Positions 1-12,560 of a DNA stretch of 64,000 nucleotides are shown here, piece by piece. The stretch comes from Leptasterias polaris (Eukaryota; Echinodermata; Asteroidea; Forcipulatida; Asteriidae). The stretch spans positions 3,553,501 to 3,617,500 of the forward strand of contig JAZGTN010000029.1 of NCBI GenBank assembly GCA_037783415.1, in the 5' to 3' direction. The translations under genes and the position numbers were made by a program. The first letter of the stretch is position 1; each line of letters opens with the position of its first letter. Under the pieces are notes generated by a model. The model made no database searches. It was not told the DNA's origin and saw nothing but the letters and a program-made list of their open reading frames with translations.

Positions 1-733
1 TTAAAAAAAAATGAAAAAAAATTACTGTGTCGTTAATAAACACATACCAAATTCAAGTCAGAGTACCCATGGCGTTCAATTTGCCTGAGAATTTTGGGTT
101 TTTTCTCTACTGACAATGTTTTAATAAGTTTTGATGCTTTTAAACTGATTGTCTATAATACCTTTCTTGTTTTAAGAAACATTTGTGTAATCTAGGACGT
201 TAAATGTGAGCTTAATTGAAAAACTATGTTTCTAGAAGTCGGATTTGTTTTCACTATCTCCATTTGTTTTGTACACGGGCGAAAATGCGCAATAAATGAC
301 GTCATTGTGACGTCGTCCGTGATTTTGGACCGGGATGCACATATACAGTATTCCAGGAGTCTAAAACTACAAAAAGTGTGACGATCGGGGGTATACTTTT
401 TGAGATATGGTGCTAACAAGGTTGGCTAATTAAATATTCACCTCGCTGTTAAGTGCCTAATTAATTAAGAATGTTTACATTTATTACATTTTGAGTTAAG
501 TTTATGCACTAAGCTTCAATTTCATATATGATCTAACTCCTTCATATTTACGCTTTAGGATATTAAGAATAAAGAAAAAACGTGTACAAATGCTATGGGA
601 TTTAGGTCAGAAACAAAGAATAATAATAACTAGACATTAGGTGTTTGTGAACAAACACAAAGCTGTTCCGTGTATTATTGTTTCGCTTAAAGGTTTTATA
701 ACTGAAAAGAAAATGAAAATCAGGTGTTTATAG

Positions 734-1245
734 TTCTTGAGATATGGTCCCAATTCCGGTTGACCCATAGGTAAAGGTCAGAATGGGGTCACGGTTACCC
801 AAGGATAATCTCCAATGCCCAATGAGTCTATAACTGAAAAAAGGTTTGAAAAACGGTTGTGTAGTTCCTGAGATATGGTCCCACTTCCGGTTGACCCGGA
901 AGTAAAGGTGAACATGGGATCACGGTTAGCCCAGGCTAATCTCCCATGCCCAATGGTTCTATAACTGAAAACAGTTTGAAAAACGGTTGTGTAGTTCTTG
1001 AGATAGGTCTAACTTCTGGTTGACCCGGAAGCAAAGGTCAACATGAGGTCACGGTAACCCAAGGCTAATCTTCAATGCCCAAGGAGTCTATAACTGAAAA
1101 AAGTTTGAAAAATGGTTGTGTAGTTCTTTAGATTTGGTCCCACTTCCGGTTGACCTGGAAGTAAAGGTCAACATGGGGTCACGGTTACCCAAGGCTAATC
1201 TCCAATGCCCAATGCCCGAGGAGTCTATAACTGAAAAAAGTTTGG
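734..1245. repeat. ~120-bp sub-repeats, first unit
   Basis: Four to five imperfect direct repeats of about 120 bp, each with 'gttcttgagatatggtccca', then a short inverted repeat ACTTCCGG-TTGAC-CCGGAAGT, then 'aaggtcaacatggggtcacg'. The same block lies at about 4138-4620 in the second 3-kb unit. Confidence 0.8.
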
Positions 1246-1379
1246 AAATGGGCTAATTAATTAAGAATAAAAAAAAAATTACATTGAGAGTTAAGTTTAT
1301 GTAACTCTTTCATACTTTTACGCTTAGGATATTAGGTCACATGCATGGTTGTGTAAATAGTTTTTTTTACTTCAAATTT

Positions 1380-2480
1380 TGTTTATGAAACTGCTGTTAC
1401 ATGGGTCACCAACTGTTTCAGAAACGGTATGTTGACAAAAAATTACCGTGAATGCTCAGGCTTATACGTAAGCCTGTGACGGTTACACGGTTAAGTGACA
1501 GATGTTACGGTTAAACGTTCACATTTGTACGGTTCGGATAAACGTTGAAAAATTCACTTAAAAAGTGCCGTGTTATGCTGACCATAATAACTGCGATCAC
1601 GATTTTCACAGCACAATATCCCATAAAACACACACACATAATATCATTTCCAATTTACAGACTCGTAGTCTTTGTTATTTCAATACAACTGTGCGTGCAG
1701 CAATTTGTGAGAAACATTCAACGCTAGGGGGCGTTCCACAACAATTCGATTGCGCAACATGCTCGCTTTTGCAGGTGCGCAAAGTCAAAATTCTGCAATA
1801 AAGAAGGAATTAGACACAATGTTTTTGATCACATGCTGGTTGTGTAAACAGTTTTTTTTACATGAAATGTTGTTTATGAAACTGCTGTTACACGGGTCAT
1901 TAACTGTTTCAGAATTACGGTTACACGTTTAAAAAAAAATAACCGTGAATGCGCAGGCTTATACGTAAGCCTGTGACGGTTACACGGTTAAGTGACGAAT
2001 CTTACGGTTAAACGTTCACATTTGTACGGTTCGGATAAACGTTGAAAATTTCACTTGAAAAGTGCTGCGAAGTGCTGCGAAATGCTGACCATAATAATTA
2101 TTGCCACACCTATACCGTTTCCAATTTACAGGCTTAATTCTTCGTTATTTCATCACTTTGCGTGCGGCATTAGTTGAAAGAAACATTGAACGCTAGAGGG
2201 CGTTCCAAAACAAATCGATTGCACGGTTACCCGGTTAACCAAACGATAATCTTGTTAATCGTTCAAATGTTAACGATTGGGATCAGCGTAAAAAAATTCA
2301 CTTGAGAAGTGCTGCGAAAATTGTGACTATTTAGTGTCAGAAAACGGTTACACGTTTAAAAAAAATATATGAGTGTGCGGGCTTATACGTAAGCCTGTGA
2401 CAGTTACACGGTTAAGTGACAGATCATCCGGTTAATCGTTTACATTTGTACGGTTCGGATAATAGTTGAAGAGTGTTTTG
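1380..2480. repeat. Sub-repeats with CAGGCTTA hairpin, first unit
   Basis: Three imperfect direct repeats of ~450-500 bp. Each has the hairpin CAGGCTTA-TACG-TAAGCCTG (or a one-base variant), then 'gtgacggttacacggttaag', then 'acggttcggataaacgttga'. The sequence AACG(C/T)TAG-A/G-GGGCGTTCCA also recurs. No coding potential is evident. Confidence 0.75.
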
Positions 2481-2513
2481 TTAGTATAATATAGTCCCTA
2501 GGAAAAAAAAACG

Positions 2514-2769
2514 CAGGGCCCAAATTTATGGCCAGCTTAATGCTGAATTCTGCGCTTAGGGGTCACCATTCTCTGCTTAACGAGCAAGCAGCACAGAATT
2601 TCTGCACTAGCTGTGTAAGCGTAGAATGCCTAATGTTAACTACGCAAGCACACAAAATGCCATGCTAACCCGTGTAATACGCTTGACATAAGCACAGAAT
2701 AACCTGCTTCGTCAGTAATTAGCGCCGATCCTAAGCTTACGGTAAGCAGAGCCATAAAATTGGGCCCTG
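2514..2769. mobile_element. Short inverted-repeat element, GGGCCCAATTT family
   Basis: The left end CAGGGCCCAAATTTATGG mirrors the right end CATAAAATTGGGCCCTG. About 256 bp with no coding potential. It belongs to the family seen again at 13598, 22845, 32972 and 45055. It sits in the first 3-kb unit but not the second, so it arrived after the duplication or was lost from the other copy. Confidence 0.75.
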
Positions 2770-4137
2770 ATGTAATTAGATTGATTAAAAAACAAATTAT
2801 TGTAAATATTGGTTGTTTCAGAAACTGTTTACCTTGTTTGCAGTTTTCTATAATATAAAACACTATTGTTGTGTCTTTGTAACGATTAGTATGTTCTTGC
2901 TGGGCTATTGTTAATTTTTGTTCTTCACCCCCAAATCTAGCACTGACCGTTTAGCAAGGTAATTTCTCTGTTGTACACCTTTCCTCAATCAGCTCTTTTT
3001 ATTATTTATTGCAACCGCCATCAAGTTTTGTAACTGATTCATCGCGGTTTACTGAAGTCATTCCTTTGCACAAGAAACTTTAAACATATCGTTTTCCAGC
3101 GAACGAGACCCAAGCGCAGACAAGTTTGCCAGGCAAGAAAAATCGCCAGAACGCGGCGCTCTATTCTTTACGTCCACGCAGAAAATTATCTGAATAACTA
3201 TCTGATTACACGACTGCGCTGCATGCTGATAGCAAGACAAATTCCTTTCGATTTTTGTGAATGAACGTTGATTTGTGTCAGTCGGCGACAGGAATGATGA
3301 CTCTATGTATATTCTACATAAACGTCAGCAACACAGGTCATAAATGGGTTTAGGACTTGAACGAATCTAGGAAACCCTAGAAAGATTGAGGGCGCTATAC
3401 GAGTTTAACGGTGCGGTTTTTTTAACTTTAAAAAACAGAAAGAAAATTTACTCTGTCGTTAATAAACACATATCAAATTCAAGTCAGAGTACCCATGGCG
3501 TTCAATTTGCCTGAGAATTTTGGTTTTTTTTTCTACTGACAATGTTTTAATACGTTTTGATGCTTTTAAACTGATTGTCTATAAAACCTTTCTTGTTTTC
3601 AGAAATATTTGTGTAATCTACGACGTTAAATTTGAGCTTAATTGAAAAACTATGTTTCTAGAAGTCGGATTTGTTTTCACTATCTCCATTTGTTTTGTAC
3701 ACGGGCGAAAATGCGCAATAAATGACGTCATTGTGACGTCGTCCGTAATTGTAGGCCTAAAAGCACATCTACTGCATCACAGAAATCTAAAACTGAAAAA
3801 AGTTTAACGATCGGTGGTATACTTTTTGAGATATGGTGCTTACAAGGTTGGCTAATTAAATATTCACCTCGCTGTAATTAGCTAATTAATTAAGAATGTT
3901 TACATTTATTACATTTTGAGTTAAGTTTATGCACTAAGCTTCAATTTCATATATGATCTAACTCTTTCATATTTACGCTTTAGGATATTAAGAATAAAGA
4001 AAAAACCTGTACAAATGCTATGGGATTTAGGTCAGAAACAAAGAATAACTAGTAATTAGGTGTTTGTGAACAAACACAAAGCTGTTCCGTGTATTATTGT
4101 TTCGCTCAAAGGTTTTATAACTGAAAAGAAAATGAAA

Positions 4138-4640
4138 ATCAGGTGTTTAGTTCTTGAGATATGGTCCCAATTCCGGTTGACCCATAGGTTAAGGTCAACA
4201 TGGCGTCACGGTTACCCAACGAGGCTAATCTGCAATGCCCAATGAGTTTATAACTAAAAACAGTTTGAAGATCGGTTGTGTAATTCTTGAGATATTGTCC
4301 CACTTCATGTTGACCCGGAAGTAAAGGTCAACATGGGGTCACGGTTACCCAAGGTTGATATACAATGGCCAAGGAGTCTATAACTGAAACAATTTTGAAA
4401 ATCAGTTGTGTAGTTCTTGAGATATGGTCCCACTTCCGGTTGACCCAGAGGTAAAGGTCAACATGGGGTCACGGTTACCCAAGGCTTATCTGCAATGCCC
4501 AATGAGTCTATAACTGAACAAAGTTTGAAAATCGGTATGTAGTTCTTGAGATATGGTCCCACTTCAGGTTGACCCGGAAGTAAAGGTCAACATGGGTTCA
4601 CGGTTACCCAAGGCTTTTCGAGATACAGTGATCTCAAGAT
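4138..4640. repeat. ~120-bp sub-repeats, second unit
   Basis: Four imperfect copies of the same ~120-bp sub-repeat as at 734-1245, including the ACTTCCGG/CCGGAAGT dyad in the better preserved copies. Confidence 0.8.
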
Positions 4641-4849
4641 TGGCTAATTAAATATTCACCTCACTGTAAATGGGCAAAGTAATTCAGAATAATAAAAAAA
4701 AATTACATTGAGAGTTAAGCTCATGTACTAAGCTTCATTTTGATAGAGGATCTAACTCTTTCATATTTGTATGCTTTAGGATATTAGGTCACATGCAAGG
4801 TTGTGTAAACAGGTTTTTTTACTTGAAATTTTGTTCATGAAACTGCTGT

Positions 4850-5930
4850 TACACGGGTCACCAACTGTTTCAGAAACGGTATATTGACCAAAAATAACCG
4901 TGAATGCTCAGGCTTATACGTAAGCCTGTGACGGTTACACAGTTAAGTGACAGATCTTACGGTTAAACGTTTACATTTATTTGTACGGTTTGGATAAACG
5001 TTGAAAAATTCACTTAAAAAGTTGCGCGTAATGCTGACCATAATAACTGTGATCACGATTTTCACAGCACAATATCCCATAAAACACACACACATATCAT
5101 TCCCAATTTACAGACTCGTAGTCTTTGTTATTTCAATACAACTGTGCGTGGAGCAATATTTGTGAGAAACATTGAACGCTAGGGGGCGTTCCACAACAAT
5201 TCGTGAATGCGCAGGCTTATACGTAAGCCTGTGACGGTTACATGGTTAAGTGACAGATCTTATGGTTAAACGTTTACATTTATTTGTACGGTTCGGATAA
5301 ACGTTGAAAAAATCACTTAAAAAGTGCCGCGTAATGCTGACCATAATCCTGTGATCACGATTTTCACAGCACAATATCCCATAAAACACACACACATATC
5401 ATTCCCAATTTACAGACTCATAGTCTTTGTTATTTCATTACATCTGTGCGTGTAGCAATATTTGTGAGAAACATTGCACGCTAGGGGGCGTTGCACAACA
5501 ATTCGTGAATGCGCAGGCTTATACGTAAGCCTGCGACGGTTACACGGTTAAGTGACAGATCTTACGGTTAAACGTTCACATTTGTACGGTTCGGATAAAC
5601 GTTGAAAAATTCACTTGAAAAGTGCTGCGAAATGCTGACCATAATAATTGCCACACACACCTATATCGTTTCCAATACTTTGTGTGCGGCATTAGTTGCA
5701 AGAAACATTGAACGCTAGAGGGCGTTCCACAACAAATCGATTGCACGGTTAACCGGTTAACCAAATGATAATCCTGTTAAACGTTTAAATGTTTATGTTT
5801 ACGTTTAAATGCTGAGGCTTTGTAAGCCTGCCTGTGACGGTCACACGGTTAACCATCCGATCAACCGGTTAAACATCTATATTCTTACGGTTCGGATAAA
5901 TGTTGAAAAATCATCCTCAAAAAGTGTCGT
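4850..5930. repeat. Sub-repeats with CAGGCTTA hairpin, second unit
   Basis: Second-unit counterpart of 1380-2480, with the TTA-TACG-TAA hairpin at about 4910, 5216 and 5516 and a degraded fourth copy near 5812. Confidence 0.75.
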
Positions 5931-7204
5931 GAAATTTTGAACCGTTCACATTTATTATGGTCGTTTCAGAAATTATTACGAGTTTACTAAAAATTAACTG
6001 TAAATGCATGTAAACAAAAATGATGTTGTATTTAATTCGTAATCGTAAAAATTGTTCTACCCTGAAATGCCAATCGAGTATGTTATATTTGTTTAGGCTA
6101 AAACAGTCATTTCATATGGGATACGATTGTATTGTAATTTTGTCTCTTCCACAACCCCAAATCCAACACTGACCGTTTAGCCATGGAAAGTTTTTAACTG
6201 ATACATCGCGGTTTCCTGAAGTAATGCCTTTGCACAAGAAATGTTAAACATATCGTTTTCCCGGCGAACGGGACCTAAGCGCATACAAGTTTGCCACCCC
6301 AAATCATGGACAAGAACACGGCACTCATTTTCTTTACGTCCACGGTGAAATCTGAATAACTATCTGACTACACGACGACGACGCTGCGCTGATAGCAAGA
6401 CAAATTCTTTTCGATTCTTGTGAATGAACGTAGACTTGTGTCAGTCGCCGACAGGAATGATGACTCTATGTATATTCTACATAAACGTCTACAACACGGG
6501 TCATAAATGGGTTTAGGGCTTGAACGAATCTGGGAAACCCTAGAAAGATTGAGGGCGCTATACGAGTTTAACGGTGCGTTTTTTTTAACTTAAAAAAAAA
6601 AGAAAAACAATTACTGTGTCGTTAATAAACACATATCAAATTCAAGTCAGAGTACCCATGGCGTTCAATTTGCCTGAGAATTTTGGGTTTTTTCTCTACT
6701 GACAATGTTTTAATAAGTTTTGATGCTTTTAAACTGATTGTCTATAATACCTTTCTTGTTTTAAGAAACATTTGTGTAATCTAGGACGTTAAATTTGAGC
6801 TTAATTGAAAAACTATGTTTCTAGAAGTCGGATTTGTTTTCACTATCTCCATTTGTTTTGTACACGGGCGAAAATGCGCAATAAATGACGTCATTGTGAC
6901 GTCGTCCGTGATTTTGGACCGGGATGCATATATACAGTATTCCAGAAGTCTAAAACTACAAAAAGTGTGACGATCGGGGGTATACTTTTTGAGATATGGT
7001 GCTAACAATGTTGGCTAATTAAATATTCACCTCGCTGTAATTAGCTAATTAATTAAGAATGTTTACATTTATTACATTTTGAGTTAAGTTCATGTACTAA
7101 GCTTCAATTTGATATAGGATCTAACTCTTTCATATTTACGCTTTAGGAATTTAAGAATAAAGAAAAAACGTGTACAAATGCTATGGGATTTAGGTCAGAA
7201 ACAA

Positions 7205-7206
7205 AG

Positions 7207-7238
<32 letters not shown>

Positions 7239-7510
7239 CAAATAAAAATCTCGACGAAAACAAAACCTGTTCCGACAGGTAGGTCGGAACAGCTAATAAT
7301 AATAATAATAATAAAAATAATAAAAATCTCGACGAAAACAATAGCTGTTCCGACAGCTAGGTCGGAACAGCTAATAATAATAATAAAAATAATAAAAATC
7401 TCGACGAAAACAATAGCTGTTCCGACAGCTAGGTCGGAACAGCTAATAATAAAAATCTCGACGAAAACAATAGCTGTTCCGACAGCTAGGTCGGAACAGC
7501 TAATAAAAAT
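7205..7510. repeat. AAT microsatellite with four copies of a perfect hairpin
   Basis: Runs of AAT alternate with four copies of 'aaaaatctcgacgaaaaca' followed by an inverted repeat. The canonical copy is AGCTGTTCCGAC-AGCTAG-GTCGGAACAGCT, a perfect 12-bp stem with a 6-base loop. The first copy is a variant. The spacing between copies shortens from left to right as the AAT tract shrinks. A 138-codon minus-strand frame here merely reads the repeat. Confidence 0.85.
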
Positions 7511-7660
7511 ATCAGTGTTTGAATGACTGAAGGGCCCTTTACAGTTTGTGTTGAGAACCAGACACAACTTGTAGCCACAAGCTGTTGACAAGATAAGCAG
7601 ACACACTATAAACAGACAGTTCCGCTTTTGAAAGGGTTTTATCTTGGTTGGTCTGTCCCA

Positions 7661-7936
7661 TAGAAATAGAACCCGGAGAACGCTGAGTGCGTCATTGTGC
7701 GTGCGGTTTCGTTGTGAGACTATTTTTATGGACGCGCGTACGCCATTTTTTTACGCGTGTATGGCAAAATTAGCATATTACGGTCTATGTGCGTGCGTTG
7801 CCATTTTTGCCATACACGCATGTCACGTGATGATCATTTTGCCATACACGCGTGTCGCGTGGTATCGATACGCCGCGTCCACAGACGACACAGAGGACGG
7901 TCGAGCTCAGCGTTCTCCGGGTTCTATTTCTATAGA
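7661..7936. mobile_element. Short inverted-repeat element (~275 bp)
   Basis: The left end ATAGAAATAGAACCCGGAGA (continuing for about 28 bp) is the exact reverse complement of the right end at about 7906-7934. The interior holds several CGCGTGT/ACACGCG dyads. No open frame of known type. Confidence 0.8.
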
Positions 7937-8149
7937 TAGTTCCCAGTAGATGCCATCTTTACGGGCAAATCGCATTTTGGCTTGCAGGCGCGTCAAGCGC
8001 TCAAATTATTAACGCAGCCGCGTCATTCACTAACCAATCATGCAATGAGTTTGGTGAAATGTGCGCGTCCTGCACGCCGTTCTCACGCGTAACGCATGAC
8101 TGTTTGTTCCAAATTGCCCGTAAAGATGGCCGACTTACGTCATACTGCA

Positions 8150-9255
8150 ACCTATCTATGATCTGTCCTTGAATAGACTGTGCAAGTCTCGCGCGTATCG
8201 GAGCGAGAAAACACGTCAAGTGAAGAACATATTTTTTCTGAAATCAAATCATTGTTTTTAAATTAGATCTATGAAACAATCTGACCAACAAAAATACTCA
8301 TTACAATTTGCATAAAATGAGTTTTAGCTTTCATAATAAACACACAATTCATTTGTTAGTTTTTGTTGAAACAAACTAAAAACTCTGGGACAAGGATGCT
8401 TATTTGATCTGAACTTTTTAGGAAACCCTTTTGTAAATCCATGCCTGAATACGTGCAACCACTAAAGCAGGTTTAAACGCAGACGCGCGATGATCGCACG
8501 GGCGTAGTAGAATCATCGTGTGACGCAGTTTAAAGAGGACGCTGTGCAAGTCTCGCGCGTAATCGAACTTCCGGGACCATAGTGGTCCCAACCATACGGA
8601 GTTTTACGTGGGCGAGATTTTGTTTCGTCAATTATTTTAGTTTAACGTAGGTTATGACCTAGAAAAGTATACATGTTGTTGGGAATGTAATACTAAGTGT
8701 AACAACATATGAAAGTAAAACCAATTCAACAATATAACGAAGAAAACTCAAGAATTAAACTTGACCTCAGCTTCCGGTTATTGCAAAAAATTAAGAATTT
8801 TGTGCTCGCTTCCGATCATAAAACTTACGTAAACGCTTGTTTTGGATGTGCAATTATAATCGCCAGATGCTGTAATTGCAAAGCAAACCCTTTTCATTGC
8901 AGTCTATGGTTGTTGAGGCGTCAGCATCCTCTTTAAACTGCAATACGGGTCCATTTAAGACCCGTTTGACCTTCACGAATCCGCGTAAGGGGTTTCTAAA
9001 AAGTTAACATCAAATAGGCATCCTTGTCCCAGAGTTTTATTTTTTTTTTCAATAATAATATACACACTATGATTGTTTTTTCAAAAGCTAAAACTTTTCA
9101 TAAAATTGTAATGACTTATTTTATTTGTTCAGATTTTGTCATGAGATATAATTTAAAACAAAGATTTAATTTCAGAAATAAACATGTTCTTCGTTTGACG
9201 TGTTTTCTCGTTCGGATACGCGCGAGACTTGCACAGTCTATTGATCTATGGTTTC
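8150..9255. mobile_element. Long-inverted-repeat (fold-back) element
   Basis: 8153-8440 and 8990-9250 are diverged reverse complements. Matched landmarks are GACTGTGCAAGTCTCGCGCG / CGCGCGAGACTTGCACAGTC at the outer ends and CTCTGGGACAAGGATGC / GCATCCTTGTCCCAGAG at the inner ends. A smaller inverted pair lies inside (about 8520 and 8940, 'cagtttaaagagga' / 'tcctctttaaactg'). The outer end motif recurs at 19235 and 19655, so this is a family. No transposase is seen. Confidence 0.75.
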
Positions 9256-9299
9256 CGTACCGCTGACTCTAAAAGAACACAACCATTATAATAAACTCG

Positions 9300-9505
9300 A
9301 TCGAGTCACTAATCTGTTCGAACGGTATAATTCGTTCGAACGAATAACTAATCCGTTCAAGGAAATAAACAATCTGTTCGAACGAATAACTAACCCGTTC
9401 GAACAAATTTGTCAACTAACCCGTTCATACAAATTGCTGATCTGTTTAAACATAGTTTAGTTATCCGTTCGTACGGTTAAGCGTGTTCGAAATCTGTTTG
9501 AACAG
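9300..9505. repeat. GTTCGAACGAATAAC minisatellite
   Basis: Degenerate tandem repeats of about 30 bp around the motif TCTGTTCGAACGAATAAC. It is followed at 9520-9600 by a shorter run of GGCGACAG/GTCGACA motifs. Confidence 0.7.
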
Positions 9506-9619
9506 TTCACCTATCAATTCGATGGGCGACAGTCGAAAGTCGACAATCAATGGTCGACAGGCAACACGCGACAGCCAAGGGCGACGCGATACGTAGGGCC
9601 AATTCGGCGACGTTTAAAA

Positions 9620-10440
9620 TGGCCTTTTTATATAGACTTTGATAATTGAACAGATTACTAAACAGTTCGAACGAGTTATTGTTTCAAATGAATAATAAAC
9701 CATCTATTTTAGTTCTTCTTTATTAAAACATGTCGATTCCCGGGCTGCGTATATACAGAACATACATAGATACATACCTTCAAAGAAAAAGAAAAAGTCA
9801 TATAGGCCTAACCATGTTGAATTGCTATTATTCTTCATAACATCCCTTCAAGGGTGTATTTTTGCTAAAAGCCCGCGGTTCCATTAGTCGCGCTTATCTA
9901 AGTAGAATCTAAAACTCTGTGCCCTCTTTTTCTTTTTTTATTTGTTTTTATTTTGGAAGTGCCCCAGTTGATTTCATAGAGTGGAGGAGAGTTGAGTGGC
10001 AGTTACTCCCAGAATACACAATAACCTGGGATATCATTGTTAAGAGCTTGTCTCTAAATGTGAGACAGATAACTTATATTATGTTATAGCAAAGATTTTA
10101 GAGCGCTCTATAATCTTTGCTTCGTACGGGAGGTAGGTGATGGGGGTGTGCCTCTAATGATGTATGCATGGAATTAGGAACATAGTCAGAGTTGTGAGAC
10201 CTTTAAAACTTACGCGGGAAGTTTAAACTTGCGTCGGTATTTGCGCTCGTTGTTTTTTTCTGTCTTTCTTTCTTTTCTTCTTTCTTTCAAAACCCTGGAG
10301 CGAGGCACCTGTTTGATTGCAGCGCCACTCTTGTGCGTTGCCTCCTTTCTTCACATAAAAAAATCAAACAAAATAAGCAGCGATTGCAATATTTAAATAC
10401 TCTATCAGAAATCTCTAGAAATCTCTAGAAAATCTCTAGA
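9620..10440. other. Stretch without recognisable gene
   Basis: I see no exon, RNA gene or clear element here. A small direct repeat of AAATCTCTAG lies at about 10410-10442. Confidence 0.5.
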
Positions 10441-10530
10441 AATTATCACTAAGCGGTGCATTGTAGCTGCAGGAAGTCCAGACTCGGTGGCTCTTTTTTA
10501 AACGTGGTGTTCAAGGTTAGTACATGGTTA
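10440..10530 (-). repeat. Fragment of a CTGCAGG dispersed repeat
   Basis: The minus strand reads 'gagccaccgagtctggactt' then CCTGCAG-like sequence, matching the left part of the repeat at 18770-19110. Only a short piece is recognisable. Confidence 0.5.
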
Positions 10531-10834
10531 ACAATGTGCTTCAAATTTCAAGCCTCAATTGTTAAGGAAGCCAGTGTCTTGGAGCGGCCTTCGTCTTTAA
10601 TCAAATTGACGTCGGCACAGCGTAGATGCAAACTCTCTTTCTACACATCTCATTATTGCAAAATAAAATGAGTTTTTTAGATTGGGAGTCACCCTTGACA
10701 TTTATGGCTAAGTTAAGTTAAATTTAGTGATTTCATTTCATAATGGAAATCTAGGCCTAAAAATTGCTTGTTTTTCTTTGCAGGTTCAATCTTTGGTTAG
10801 CAAACTGCTTGTAGCAAGATTATTTAGTGTTTTG

Positions 10835-11061
10835 TGTTTGTTTGTCTGTTTGTTGGAGTGTTGGGTGGTTGGGTTGTTGGGTTGTTTGTTTGTTTGTTTG
10901 TTTGTTTCTTGCGTTCTTTCTTTGTTTCTTTGTTTCTTGGTTTCTTTGTTTCTTGTGTTTTTTTGTTTCTTGGTTTCTTTGTTTCTTTGTTGCTTTAGTT
11001 TTTTTGTTTGTTTGTTGTTTTTTTTTTTTGGGGGGGGTTTTGGTATTGGGTTTGATTTTTC

Positions 11062-11093
<32 letters not shown>

Positions 11094-11105
11094 GGGGGGG
11101 GTTTA
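10835..11105. repeat. TTTG/TTTC-rich low-complexity tract
   Basis: TTTG, TTTC and T runs interspersed with two G runs ending in a long T tract and a G8 run. Open frames through it on both strands (up to 133 codons) are low-complexity artefacts. Confidence 0.9.
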
Positions 11106-11534
11106 GGGTGTTAGGCATGCTCTCATGAAAGGGAACCCAAGTTGACAACAGGAATGGAGGTTAAGAAAAATTACGGCAACCATACAATTTATACAGAAGG
11201 TCGACACATTTGAAAAGACAGCCCCAATGACGATGGTGTTATTTCGTGAACTTCTTCATTGGGGATTATGTTAAATTATTTCAATTCGGTGGCGGATCGA
11301 TGTGTTAATAGTGTATCCTCATCGGCTTATTTCGTAGAATCAAAATTTTGGTGGCCGGCATCTCATGCGAAAATTGCCAACTACAGCGGTAAAACATCAA
11401 TTACAGCCCGAGCAAGTTTGTAACATTATGAACAAGATTTTACAAACCTCATTTATTATGTTTGTACTTCATTTCGAGTTTAAAAACAAGTCATAAATAA
11501 TTGGTTTATCGTCGTGTGCCCAGCAGAATGACGT

Positions 11535-11945
11535 AACGAACGTTTGCCTGGTCGTGAACAATCTTAAGATGAAGCTCATGTTATACCTGGATGTTTGCCT
11601 GGTTGTGAGCAATCTTAAGATAAAGCTCATGTTATACCTACGTTTGCCTGGTCGTGAGCAATCTTAAGATGAAGCTCATGTTATACCTACGTTTGCCTGG
11701 TCGTGAGCAATCTTAACATGAATCTCATGTTATACCTACGTTTGCCTGGTCGTGAGCAATCTTATTAGATGAAGCTCATGTTATACCTACGTTTGCCTGG
11801 CCGTGAGCAATCTTAAGATGGAGCCATGCATATGTTATACCTATACGTTTGCCTGGTCGTAAGCAATCTTAAGATGAAGCTGATCGTGTTTACTTATACC
11901 TACGTTTGCCTGGTCGTGAGCAATCTTAAGATGAAGCTGGCTTTT
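11535..11945. repeat. 49-bp tandem minisatellite, about eight copies
   Basis: The unit is 'acgtttgcctggtcgtgagc' followed by 'aatcttaagatgaagctcat' and 'gttatacct'. About eight copies with small indels and one T-insertion variant. TCTTAAGA is palindromic within each unit. Confidence 0.9.
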
Positions 11946-12005
11946 ATGGTGTGAGGGTGTTAACGGTCAAATTTGCGATGGATCATATCGCAAATGTTGC
12001 TATGT

Positions 12006-12210
12006 GGCGTGTCGTGGCCGAGCGGATAAGAGCACCGGACTCAAGCTTGACACTTGTGTCCTTCAGCAAAGACACTTAACAATGTTTGCTTCGTCCTTCG
12101 GATGGGACGTAAGCCGTTGGTCCCTTGTGTTGTGTAATGCACGTAAAAGAACCCAGTGCACTTTCCAAACGTACAGACCCTTTAAAGGGACACACCAGCT
12201 TCGTTGGGCT
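12006..12210 (+). mobile_element. tRNA-Leu-derived SINE, internally deleted
   Basis: It begins with the class II tRNA A-box TGGCCGAGCGGATAAGAGC and the anticodon-arm sequence GGACTCAAGC. It then jumps directly to TGACACTTGTGTCCTT, so the variable arm and B box are missing compared with the full copies at 20956 and 28703. The body 'ttcggatgggacgtaagccg' matches the copy at 20956. Confidence 0.75.
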
Positions 12211-12424
12211 ATTTTGGCTACAAAATAGACTAAAACATGACTCCAAAGGTCTTCCAGGAATGGAGAAGAACGGTTCCTAAAAGAAACCATCAATTTTGGT
12301 AGTTTTTGAGTATTCTTTCAAAAAACGAAGGTCACGTGGGTTATCCGAACCACATTTTTGGTTCGGATAACCTGTGAAAGGTTCAGCTGAATACAGTGTC
12401 TACTTGTTAAGAAAACAAGTAGAC

Positions 12425-12560
12425 ACTTAAGTGTCTTGCCTAAGGACACATGTGTCACGACCGGGATTCGAACCTACACCCTGATGACCCAGCAATGCTC
12501 AATTTCATGGCTCTGCTTACCGCACATCTCCGCTTCCGCGGCTCCCTACAAATAAAGCGC
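12425..12560 (-). mobile_element. SINE fragment, minus strand
   Basis: The minus strand contains the B box GGTTCGAATCCCGGTCGTGACA preceded by 'tgctgggtcatcagggtgta', matching the tRNA-Leu-derived SINE head. The A-box half is absent. A piece of the GGGCCCAATTTCAT element family follows at about 12590-12630. Confidence 0.6.

Larger units (their letters stand above)
1..7205. repeat. Large tandem repeat, period about 3.2-3.4 kb, 2.2 copies
   Basis: The landmark GTCGTTAATAAACAC recurs at about 29, 3455 and 6618, giving periods of about 3426 and 3163 bp, and the sequence after each landmark matches for hundreds of bases. The third copy breaks off near 7205 at an AAT microsatellite. Each full unit contains a block of ~120-bp sub-repeats followed by a block built around a hairpin motif. 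The ~260-bp period difference is about the size of a short inverted-repeat element present only in the first copy (2514-2769). Open frames of 75 codons recur at the same place (192-419 and 6781-7008, minus strand) but resemble no family and are not kept in the middle copy, so I treat the array as non-coding. Confidence 0.85.

Noticed and set aside
192..419. 75-codon frame repeated at 6781-7008 as a small gene
   Set aside because: Identity reflects recent tandem duplication of the 3-kb unit. The middle copy does not keep the frame and no family resemblance is seen.
7190..7606. 138-codon minus-strand frame
   Set aside because: Consists of translated AAT runs and four copies of a hairpin repeat.
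10727..11148. Frames rich in Phe/Leu or Lys/Asn on both strands
   Set aside because: Low-complexity TTTG/TTTC tract.
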